From Cercis canadensis (lineage: Eukaryota > Streptophyta > Magnoliopsida > Fabales > Fabaceae): a DNA stretch of 64,000 nt. Made by a program: the position numbers and the translations under genes. The DNA is taken from contig QAOA01003202.1 in the NCBI GenBank assembly GCA_003255065.1, positions 219,791 to 283,790 on the forward strand. Direction: 5' to 3'. The notes under the pieces are model-generated. The model was given only the letters and a program-made list of their open reading frames with translations, made no database searches and was not told the DNA's origin. How positions within the stretch are numbered: the first letter of the stretch is position 1; each line of letters starts with the position of its first letter. Shown piece after piece: positions 34,778 to 44,118 of this stretch.

Positions 34778-35518
34778 GATTTGCAGGTGGGGAAATATCC
34801 AAATCCTCTAGGAAAAAGCATGAAAGCTGCAGCCAGACACAAGAAAGAAGTTTTTCATATTTCTACTATAGTTCGAAAAAATCAGAGTATCACTGTTATC
34901 TCCTTTTTAGATAATGACTACGCCAACATCGACCAGGAACATGATGACCCCGTGGTCATATCTTGTTATATGGCAAATTACGAGGTCCGTAAGGTCCTGG
35001 TGGACCAAGGAAGTTCGGCGGACATCATTTTCTACCAAACATTCCAGCAGCTCGGTATTCCGACGTCTGATTTAGAATACTACCCTGGAACTCTCGTCGG
35101 ATTCTCTGGAGCTCAAGTTAAGGTCAAAGGTACCATTACTCTTCCGGCCACCATAGAGGAATATCCCGACCTCGCTAGTACAGCAGTTAGATTCCTAGTA
35201 GTAGAATGTCCGTCAGTGTATAATGCGATTCTTGGCCGACCTTCTCTCAACTGCTTGGAAGCTATAGTTTCAACAGAATACATTTTGCTCAAATTTCTGA
35301 CAATGTCAGGAAAGGTCGGGCAAGCTAGGGGAGACCAGCTTTTGGGCAGAATGTGCTATAATATAAGTCTCGCTATAGACTACTCTCGGCCCCCGGCCTA
35401 TAAAGCGACAAACCAAACCGAGATAAATACCCAAGTCCCCATTCAAGAGCTCGACAACAAAGAACCAAAAATTGAGCATCGGCCTGTGCCACAAGGGGAT
35501 CTAGTGCTTTTCAGATAG
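34778..35518 (+). CDS. Gypsy retropepsin-like protease domain
   Basis: An open frame of 245 codons inside the element. The catalytic motif is VLVDQGSSADII with the active Asp. A downstream ILGRPSLN (flap/end motif) completes the fold, as usual in Tat-type elements. The adjacent frames are broken, so this part cannot yield a full polyprotein. Confidence 0.75.
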   Translation, partial: DLQVGKYPNPLGKSMKAAARHKKEVFHISTIVRKNQSITVISFLDNDYANIDQEHDDPVVISCYMANYEVRKVLVDQGSSADIIFYQTFQQLGIPTSDLEYYPGTLVGFSGAQVKVKGTITLPATIEEYPDLASTAVRFLVVECPSVYNAILGRPSLNCLEAIVSTEYILLKFLTMSGKVGQARGDQLLGRMCYNISLAIDYSRPPAYKATNQTEINTQVPIQELDNKEPKIEHRPVPQGDLVLFR

Positions 35519-35559
35519 GGCAAAATCAAGGTCAATCAATCTAAATAGGGTCCAGTGTG

Positions 35560-37250
35560 CCTCCTGAAAATATCAAGAAACTCACCGACCTACTAGCAGC
35601 CAATGCCGACCTGTTCGCATGGACAACCTCAGACATGCCAAGTATTGACCCAAAATTCATTTGCTATAAACTTGCTATAAATGCAAATGCCAAACCCATC
35701 TCGCAGAAAAAGTGAATCGTCGGTCCCGAAAAGCAGAAAGCAATCCAGGACGAGGTGCAAAAATTGCTTGATGCTGGTTTTATAAGAAAATTACTCTATG
35801 CAACCTGGCTTTCTAACGTAGTCATGATCAAAAAACCAAATGGCAAATGGCAAATGTGTGTGGATTTCTCCGACCTTAATAAGGTTTACCCCAAAGATCC
35901 ATATCCGCTCCCTAGCATAGATAAACTCGTTGATGAGGCGTCGGGGTATAAACTCCTAAGTTTCATGGATGCATACTCGGGTTATAATCAAATTTAAATG
36001 CATCTCGACGACGAGGAGAAGACAACATTCATTACCGAGAAGACCATATACTGTTACACAGTAATGCCATTCGGTCTGAAAAATGCAAGGGCAACTTATC
36101 AAAAGTTGATAGACCAGATCTTAAAAAATCAGATTGGCAGAAATGTGGAAGTTTACGTCGACGACATGCTCGTCAAATCCAATTTCGATGATCAGCATGT
36201 AGCAGACCTGGAAGAAACATTCATCGAGCTCCGGAACCATAACATGCGGTTAAATCCCTCTAAATGCGCCTTCGGAGTAGAGGCTGGAAAATTTCTCGGT
36301 TTTATGCTAACTCATAGGGGTATCGAGGCAAACCCTGACAAATGCAAAGGTATCATAAACATAGAACCACCCAGAACCATTTGCAAAGTGTAGAGATTGG
36401 CGGGAATGATTGCTGCTCTTTCTAGGTTCATGTCCAGATCGGCAAATAAAGCTCTGCCTTTCTTCAAAGCCCTGAAAAAGATCAAACATTTTCAATGGAC
36501 GGATGAATGTCAACAGGCTTTTGATCAGTTGAAAGAATAACTAAGCTGCCCACCCATTCTTTCTAAACCAAAGCAGGGGGAAACCTTATTCATATATCTA
36601 GCCAGCAGCGACCAGACTGTAAGCTCAGCTCTAATCCGAGAAGAAGCCAACTTGCAGTTTCCCATATACTATACTAGTCATGCCCTGCAGGCCTCTGAAC
36701 TCAGATACCGTAAGATCGAAAAGCTAGCTTACGCTTTCCTCCTCTCAGCACGACGCTTATGGCCGTATTTTCAAAACCATGTCATAGCTATCCGCACCGA
36801 TCAACCAATCCAACAGATACTCTAGAAACTCGACCTTGCAGGACGAATGCTCGGATGGTCCGTAGAACTCTCCAAACATACAATCATCTACGAACAAATA
36901 GGGGCCATTAAAGCCTAAGCTCTCGCCGATTTCGTGGTTGAGCTCACCCGACCTGAAATCCCCTCCTCGGGGTTAAAAGATCCCTTCAGGTGGACACTCT
37001 CAGTTGACCAATCTTCTAACCTCAAAGAATGTGGGGCAGGCATAGTGGTGGAAGGGCCAGAAGGAATAGTGATCGAGCAGTCTTTGCGCTTTGCATTCCC
37101 AATTTCTAATAATCAAGCAGAATACGAGGCACTTATAGCTGGCCTGCGTCTAGCTCTAGAACTCGGGGCCGAAACTCTCGAGGTCCAAACGAATTCACAG
37201 TTGGCTGCTAACCAAATAAAAGACGAATACCAGGCAAAAAACCCTTAAAT
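35560..37250 (+). pseudogene. Gypsy reverse transcriptase, RNase H and second RNase H, broken
   Basis: RT motifs: MIKKPNGKWQMCVDFSDLNK, FMDAYSGYNQI, VMPFGLKNARATYQ, catalytic VYVDDMLVKS at about 36,154. The gypsy RNase H follows (YYTSHALQASELRYRKIEKL). A second RNase H starts at about 36,985 (WTLSVDQSSNLKECGAGIV, NNQAEYEALIAGLRLALELG). Stops lie at 35,995, 36,391, 36,538, 36,823, 36,916 and 37,246. Most look like single C-to-T changes in CAG, CAA or CGA codons. Confidence 0.85.
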
Positions 37251-37319
37251 GGCTAAATATTTGGACAAAGTCAAAACTTACATAAGTAATCTCAAAGCAG
37301 TTGAGGTACATCACATCCC

Positions 37320-38703
37320 GCGAACGGAGAATACCTGAGCCAACATTCTTTCCAAACTAGCCAGCAGTAAAAAGCCCGACCATAATCAAACAATTATACA
37401 GGAAACTCTCCTCCACCGAGTATCGTGCACGGCGAAATAACAACCATAGATATAGAACCATCATCTTGGATGACTCCAATCATTCATTATCTCAGAACAG
37501 GAAAATTGCCTCAAGAAAAAACCGAAGCTCGAAAACTACAAAGAATCGCATGCAACTATTGCTTAGAGGGTGGCATCCTCTACAAGCGTGGATATTATAC
37601 CCCACTTCTTAAATGCTTGGCTCCGGAGCATTCTCTTTATGTGTTGCAGGAAATTCACCTAGGAATATGTGGCCATCACATAGGAGCACGGTCTTTGGCG
37701 GCCAAGGTCCTCCGATCTGGATACTATTGGTCGACCTTGCGAGACGACTCTTCAAACCTCGTGAAAAAATGTGACAAATGCCAAAAGTTTACGCATATCC
37801 ACCAAGCTCCATCCTCTGACCTATTCATTACGGTCGAACCTTGGCCATTTTGTCGATGGGGTCTCGACCTCCTAGGTCCTTTCCCCATAGCGGCAGGACA
37901 AAATAAATATTTAATCGTCGCCATAAATTATTTTTCTAAATGGATTGAGGCAGAACCTCTGGCCACTATCACGGCCAAAAATGCTAAAAATATCCTTTTA
38001 AATATTTATAATTTGTAGGTTTGAAATCCCACACACAATAACCACAGACAACGGAACCCAGTTCACCGACCTTGGGTTCTGATCTTTTTGCACCGACTTG
38101 AAGATAAGGTTGAATTTCACTTCGGTCGAACACCCCCAAGCTAATGGACAAATCGAGACAGCAAACCAAATAATATTAGAAGGGCTGAAAAAGAGGTTGA
38201 ACCATACCAAAGGCAGATGGACTGAAGAACTCCCTTTGGTGCTATGGTCTTACCGAACAACCTCTCAGACCTCTACTAAGGAATCGCCTTATAAACTTAC
38301 ATATGGGGCGGAAGCAATGATACTTGTAGAAGTCGGAGAGCCAAGCTTCAGAAGGGAGCATTTTGACACTGAACGAAATCAAGAGGCAATGTATACAAAT
38401 TTGGAGTTGCTCGATGAAGAAAGAGAAAATGTCAAACTCAAAATGCTGGTGTATAAAGAAAGAATCACCAGATATTACAATACAAAAGTCCAAACTAGAA
38501 AGTTTCGATCAGGTGATCTCGTCTTCCGAAAAGCTGCCATTACAAGAAAGCACCTCAACGAAGGCAAGTTGGCCCCCAACTGGGAGGGCCCATATAGGGT
38601 GCATGAATCCCTAGGAAAAAGGGCATATAAACTCCTAACCAAGGAAGTGATTCCGATCCCTCGAACTTGGAATGTAAGTAATCTCCGAATATATGAAGAG
38701 TAA
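37320..38703 (+). pseudogene. Gypsy integrase, broken
   Basis: The zinc-binding HH-CC region and core are visible: LQEIHLGICGHHIGARSLA, CDKCQKF, then RWGLDLLGPFPIA. The frame is lost at 38,018 and resumes at about 38,098 with VEHPQANGQIETANQIILEG, LVLWSYRTT and a C-terminal GPYRVHESLGKRAYKL. It ends with a TAA at 38,701-38,703. Confidence 0.85.
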
Positions 38704-38734
38704 CATTTCCCTCTAAATGAATCTCCAATCTTAA

Positions 38735-38965
38735 ATTGATACCGTTTGTAAACTTCATAGCGAGTACAAACCAATCTCAATTAACACCGTTTGTAAACTC
38801 CATCGTGAGTACAAACCGATTTTAAATTGATACCGTTTGTAAACTCCATCGCGAGTACAAACCGATCTCAATTAACATAGTTTGTAAACTCCATCGCGAA
38901 TACAAACCGATCTTAAATTGATATCGTTTGTAAAATCCATCGCGAGCACAAACCGATTTCAATAG
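38735..38965 (+). repeat. About 47-bp minisatellite downstream of gypsy pol
   Basis: Five copies share the form TACCGTTTGTAAACTCCATC followed by GCGAGTACAAACCGATCT and a short link (TTAAATTGA or CAATTAACA in alternation). The alternation suggests a higher-order unit of about 94 bp. Tandem repeats after pol are common in Tat-type elements. Confidence 0.85.
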
Positions 38966-39309
38966 GCCCAATACAAACTTGTCTATCTCAAAAGTAATAT
39001 ATCCAGGGCCGATTGTCCATTAAAATTAACGAATTGTCCGATCTTCATAAAAGAGGATCCTTATCGACAAGCAAATTGGTCAAACAAAGCATTCGTCGAA
39101 AAATTGAAATATTTTACTCGTCCTTAAGTTCGTTACCCATTCAAAAAACTTAGATTTTTTAACTTGCATCTAATTACGACCTTTTTTGGACTGACTTTTA
39201 GATATAAGGTTCGGTCGCAAAATCAAAAATATCTAATCTTATTATTTCACCAATATGAAGCATAAGATAAAAGAGGCCAAAAAGATCATTCTCATTTATA
39301 TACAAAAAT

Positions 39310-41328
39310 CTAGTACTTGTACATATTCAAATTTAAAAATATCCTACAAAGACCCACATCAGCCCCCCCTTCCGTCCTAGATAAAACCTCATCCTCGCCA
39401 TCTGAAAGGGTGTCATAATCCTCCAGGGATATCTCAAGCCTGAGAGCTGCATCATCACCCCCGTCATCTTCCTCACCTTCACTCTCATCGACCAACTGAC
39501 CATATTGGATCTTTTTAAAATAAGCCATCTGGTTTCTTCGAAGGTTAGAAAATTGTAACTTCGCCTGGTTGGCCCATGATCAAACCCCTCTCTAAAAGCA
39601 GCGGCATAATTTTTCCCTATTTGAAGCTCGGCATGCTTTCTCTGCCTTAGTTTTGACTGGCGAGCATGGTTAAGCCGACGAGCCATCTTGTTCCGCAACT
39701 CGCCTTCCCTTTTTTGCACCTTCTTTGCAAGAGACAGGGTCCGTTCTATCTCTCACGTGCTGGCCTCATGCCACTTCTCCAGTTCTTTTATCTCAAGACG
39801 GAGTTGTCTGTTCTCCGCCTCCGCTTTATCCCGAGCTTCAAGGGCTGATGATAAATGTTGGATCTCTAAGTTTTCCTTCTCCTCCCTCAGACGCTGATTC
39901 TCATCTTCAGCTTTCTTCAGAGCCTCCAACGCCGAGTCCTTCTCGACTCGAAGCGTTTGCTCTTCGTCTTGCAACTTCTGTAGCGCGACGAGGTCCCCCA
40001 TCTTCTTTTGCACACCTCGGATTGCAGCAAGATCTCGGGTTGCATTAGCCAGGAGGTACTTTATCAGCTGGTCAACTAAAGATTGGCTCACCCTATCAAC
40101 GTCGGCCGCTGGCAAAATGGAGTCCACCCTATCCTGAACAGGAAACAAGGTATTCCAGAATGAATGGCTTGTGTGGTTGGGGTTATCCTTGGCCAGGACG
40201 GCGGTAAAAAGGTCTAAGGGTCTGACCTCAGTCGAAGTCTCCTGGCGAGGTCGGCTGGAAGAGGTACCCGTTTGAATGTGCTCGGAGTGCGAAGATCTGT
40301 GTTTTTTCGACCCACGTTCTCCTCGATCTCTTATCCTAAGATCGGCTGAGGGATCTTCTTCCATAGGGCGTTTCCCACGAGCCCTATCAGTCGGCACCAC
40401 CGTAACCGGCTCAGCCGAGGGAACCACAAGTTCCTCCACATCCCTAATAACTGGCCCAGGTGTAGGTGTTGCCTCGCCAAACTTCGCCAGCTTGGATAGT
40501 CTCACCATCTCGTCTTTATTGATTCTTTCGTCTGCAGATAAATGGACCAAAAAATTAGTCAATCATATTAACAGTTCTTTTAAATAAATAAAAAATAACC
40601 AGATAGCGATCAATTAAATCCCTAGCTTTCAGCTTGACCTGGTCGGATTTGTCGTATGTAAGCTTAGAAATTATTCCTATGATACGACGAGCTTCTGGGT
40701 CATATTCATCCATAGAGCGTACTTGTCTCTTATTCACATACTGAACCCACTTCAAGGGAATCGAGGTTTCCCATTGTCGTCCAAAAAGAAAGCTTTGTCC
40801 GGCCTGGGCACCCCATCCTAGGTCAGAACAGCTACTCGGAAGAACTGGTCCTTCCATCCCTTAGCCGATTCCTCAAATAACTTCATTAAACATAGTCGAG
40901 GACGGCTAGCTACGTACATAAATTCCTGGTCAGAATCTTTAGTATCTTTTAAAGTAAAAAAGTGGAAAAAGACGTCTAGTCGGGCGTCTACTGCTAACAG
41001 GATACACATGTTTTGAAAAGCTCGGAGGAACCCTCATCCGTTGGTATGAAGTTATAAGGGAGCTGCATTTATTTTTTGAAAAAAAATCTACTTCAAATTC
41101 GGTTAGGGGAAGCTCAACTCTAGCCCTATCCATGTACGCTAAGTTAAAAACAAAGAAATTATCGTGAGGACAGTTCTCACAAACGGGGAAATCTCGAGGA
41201 CAGGCTTCTAGATAGAAATGGTGCAGTTCCAGTCTATTTCGGGAAAATTTTCTTTTAGGTTTTTTTATATCCCTAGGTCGAATGTAAGACTTAGTAGACC
41301 TAACGGACGGATGAACGAAGAAAGGCAC
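39310..41328 (-). pseudogene. Antisense gene in the gypsy 3' region (gypsy-type Transposase_28-like protein)
   Basis: The minus strand carries pieces of one long protein. The N-terminal part (41,328-40,820, with a frame break near 41,000) reads LELHHFYLEACPRDFPVCEN, FFHFFTLKDTKDSDQEFMYV, KGWKDQFFRV. That pattern fits the 'putative gypsy-type transposon' domain (PF04195). A middle piece ends DLIDRYL at a GT donor (about 40,599), and TTTATCTGCAG ends an intron at about 40,536. The frame then continues with a basic linker (KRPMEEDP, SKKHRSS) and a long coiled coil (39,760-40,060). A downstream acidic tail lies near 39,400-39,500. Function unknown; such antisense ORFs are known from Tat/Retand elements. 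Confidence 0.6.
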
Positions 41329-41874
41329 AGAGGCCTAAGAAGAAGAAAAAGCCCCGACATTGTTTCCTCGAGAACACCCAGGAGCGTCCTTTGGAGATTT
41401 GTCAGGAGATCCCATATCTTCAAAAAAAACCCCCCAAACTAGGACTAATAAAAAAGTAATAGGCAGAGGAGTCTACCTGTTTTAAACAAATTCCGAGCTT
41501 CGGTTTGCTGAAATGCGAGTTCCTAGAATTCTCTCCAACCTCACGAAAATTTCAAAATGTTTTTTTCAAAAACTTGGGCGAAATTTGAGACTTTCCTATA
41601 TATAGTAGTTGGGATTTTCATCCACCCGTTCAAATCATCTGAATCCAATGGCCAAGGAATCACCGTTGTTAACTCGGGAAGCATAAACGTCAAATCTACA
41701 GCAGCTTTTTTTTGCCTCGAGACACGCAATTTCTGGCAACCATCATTACCCTCACACCTACTACCGGTTATATCTAAACATGTGGCAAGGTAGAGGAAGA
41801 TAAAAAGTCACCGGAAAGAAGTCATTTTTACGCCGTCCTATAACTCGGAGATCGTTGTCCCGAAATCTGAGCTT

Positions 41875-42218
41875 CGGGGGGGCAATTGTGGTGACCTATT
41901 CCAAAAGCCCAAATAACCAGTGGCCCAACAACCAGAGGCCCGATAAGATAAAACATATTGAAGGCCCCGGGTGACCCGCCAGCTCATTTCGGGTAAACCG
42001 CCAAATCACAAGTTTTTGTTCCTATAAATAGTCCCTACTATCAAAGGTAAAAGAGCTCTCGGAATATCACTTAATCTACATAGTCAAGCTCGAATCATAC
42101 TAACTTGACTTTCGAAGACCGGAAATAAGTGTCTGGCCCGCTTTTCTGTTTTAGGAAAGCTCGGAGACATTCCGACCTCAGTAATCTCCCCCGACCTCAA
42201 AGGATCTTAAGGATCTCA
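41875..42218 (+). repeat. Gypsy polypurine tract and 3' LTR
   Basis: A G-run polypurine tract (41,876-41,882) is followed by TGTGGTGACC at 41,887, the likely LTR start. A TATA-like TATAAATAG lies at about 42,024. The right edge is set at ATCTCA (42,213-42,218), the same six bases that precede the primer-binding-like site at 33,265. That edge is uncertain by some tens of bases. Confidence 0.55.
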
Positions 42219-43395
42219 AAAGTTTCCATGACGTAACCCCATCTATAACTCAAGCATCGTGAGGCTAGGCAATGGGCAAGGGGTCTCTTTCATGGATGAT
42301 CACTGGGTTGTTGAAATCCAGTATATTTGTCCTTGCCTTACGGGTGAGATTGGGGAGGAGTTGGATCATGCTAGTGTTGCCCAGTTTGTGTCCATGTTGG
42401 TGGTTGGAATTGGCCATTGCTGGAGAGCTCTGCCTAGAGATGTTTGTATTCGCATAGCTGGTATTAAACCCCCCCTTTCTATGAATGGTGGAGCATACGA
42501 GCTTGCTTGGAACCTTTCTAACGATGGAGATTTTTCTCTCAAGACCGCATACTATAGTCTTATGGACCACTCAGATGGTGATCTTCATGGGTTATTCCAG
42601 AGGGTCTGGAGATGGGATGGCCCGCAACGTATCCGTACCTTTCTCAGGCTTGTGTGTCATGATAGCATTCTTACTAATTTTCGCAGGTATTCTTGTCACC
42701 TTACAGCATATCCTATGTGTGCTATATGTGGTACTGAGTTGGAGACCACATTGCATGTTTTAAGGGATTGTGATTCAGTGCGACAAGTGTGGTAGGCTTC
42801 AGACTGGCCAGTGTATAACTCAGAATATTTCTTGGGTTTTCCCAAGGGTGGGATGGATAAAACTTAATTCGAATGGTTCTATGTTTGAGTCTTCTTTTTC
42901 TGCAGCTTATGGAGGAGGTATGCTTCGAGATGATACTGGGTCCTTTCTCGCTAGGTTTATGTGTAATTTAGGTCAATGTTCAATCACTCAGGCAGAACTG
43001 TGGGGTTTGGTGTATGGCCTTCATCTTGCATGGGCTTTGGGTCTTCAAAAGGTAGAGGCAGAGACAGACTCGAAATGCTGCTTGCAGCTCTTGCTTAGCT
43101 ACAGCAGCAGCCATCATCCTTGTTTTAACTTAATCCAAGAAATTAGAGAGATGCAGAGTCAAGCTTGGGAGCTTAATATTAAACATGTTTTTAGAGAGAG
43201 TAATAAGTGTGCTGATGCACTAGCTAGGAAGGGCCATGATGGTAGCTTTGAGGTTGTTCAATTTTATGACCCTCCCACCTGTATTCGGGAGTTGCTATTA
43301 GAGGATTGCATGGGCGTTTCTGCGCCCAGAGCAGTATCTGTGTAGTTTGTTTCTGCTTTTGCTGGGCTTTTGCCCCGTTGGTTAACCAAAAAAAA
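42219..43395 (+). pseudogene. LINE ORF2 3' part: zinc-knuckle region and RNase H
   Basis: LINE sequence resumes after the gypsy LTR: RLGNGQGVSFMDDHWV, then the zf-RVT region (WDGPQRIRTFLRLVCHDSI; CAICGTELETTLHVLRDCD). After a stop at 42,793 an RNase H domain runs from about 42,830 to 43,345: KLNSNGSMFESSFSAAYGG, ITQAELWGLVYGLHLAWALG, AETDSKCCLQL, ESNKCADALARKG. A stop, a short 3' UTR and an A run follow. Confidence 0.85.
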
Positions 43396-43411
43396 AGTAT
43401 TGCGAATTTTT
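43396..43411. repeat. LINE target-site duplication, right copy
   Basis: AGTATTGCGAATTTTT follows the LINE A tail and matches 28,805-28,820 with one mismatch. The sequence beyond it continues the duplicated NLR flank. Confidence 0.85.
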
Positions 43412-43486
43412 TTAATTATAAGAAAATATTAAAATTGAACCAGATCATGATAATTTTCTCAAGTAAATTTACCACGGGGTCACTTA

Positions 43487-44118
43487 GTTGATTACACCCT
43501 TTGAAAACTAAGATAAAAAAGCAAGTCATTTAAATTCAACCAACTCAATTAAATTAGCACTAATACAAACAACAATAAAGATAATTAAGCAACTTGCACA
43601 GACATACTTCCAAGAGTTTATTGGAAAGCAATAATGGAAACAGAGAAACAGTCTAAAAATACAAAGTATAGTGTTTTGGGGGTTGTCCTGCATGCTTTCT
43701 TTTATTCCAATGCTCCATCTGCTAGTTTTTTTACTCCATGAGTCTGCTTCAAGATAAACATGCAGGCCACTTTCAACTGGAAGGAAGAAAAATAACTACT
43801 TTTTTTTCTTAACAAAAACTACTAAGGCTAAACAGCACAAAAGAGAACAATATCCTCCCCACAACCTAGGTAGGAAAATCAGCAACAGAAATTTGATCGC
43901 CCAAAGGGAAACCAGTAAGTCTCTTTACAACAAAGCTCAATCTTTACAACAGTAGAGATGAGCAATGATGACTGATTGCACAACCATGTTCACCATCTGT
44001 AGGTAAATTTTATAATAAGTATCCTATAAATTCTCTTGAGCATAAAGGAATAAAGGTAGAAGTATGCACATGTATGAAAAGGTACCCGTTATTGTGTGAA
44101 GCGACGACATGTAATCTC
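43487..44118. repeat. NLR 3' flank, copy 2 of duplicated segment
   Basis: Colinear with 22,376-23,021 with scattered small indels and substitutions. It is the 3' flank of the second NLR. Confidence 0.85.

Larger units (their letters stand above)
33255..42218 (+). mobile_element. Ty3/gypsy retrotransposon, Tat lineage, decayed, lacking a 5' LTR
   Basis: Order: primer-binding-like site, gag, protease, RT, gypsy RNase H, a second (archaeal-type) RNase H, integrase, a long 3' region with an antisense gene, polypurine tract, 3' LTR. The double RNase H and the antisense gene fit the Tat/Retand group. TTGGTTGATCCTGAGTTCGG at 33,265-33,284 looks like a tRNA-primed binding site. It is preceded by only a few bases that could be LTR (ATCTCA), so the 5' LTR is almost wholly missing. 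Many in-frame stops are present. Confidence 0.82.
28821..43395 (+). mobile_element. L1-type LINE, interrupted by a gypsy element
   Basis: A non-LTR retrotransposon with ORF1 (DUF4283-like plus zinc knuckle), an apurinic-type endonuclease, reverse transcriptase and a C-terminal RNase H. It ends in a short A run (43,388-43,396) and is bracketed by a 16-bp target duplication. All frames carry stops or shifts, so it is dead. Between the RT palm (about 33,254) and the next LINE part (about 42,219), gypsy DNA is inserted and roughly 200 residues of LINE sequence are missing. Confidence 0.88.

Noticed and set aside
38700..38970. CRISPR-like array of direct repeats
   Set aside because: Eukaryotic gypsy minisatellite; units are contiguous without unique spacers.
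39753..40562. Independent host gene with coiled coil
   Set aside because: It lies between gypsy pol and the 3' LTR and joins upstream pieces with a gypsy-associated domain, so it belongs to the element.
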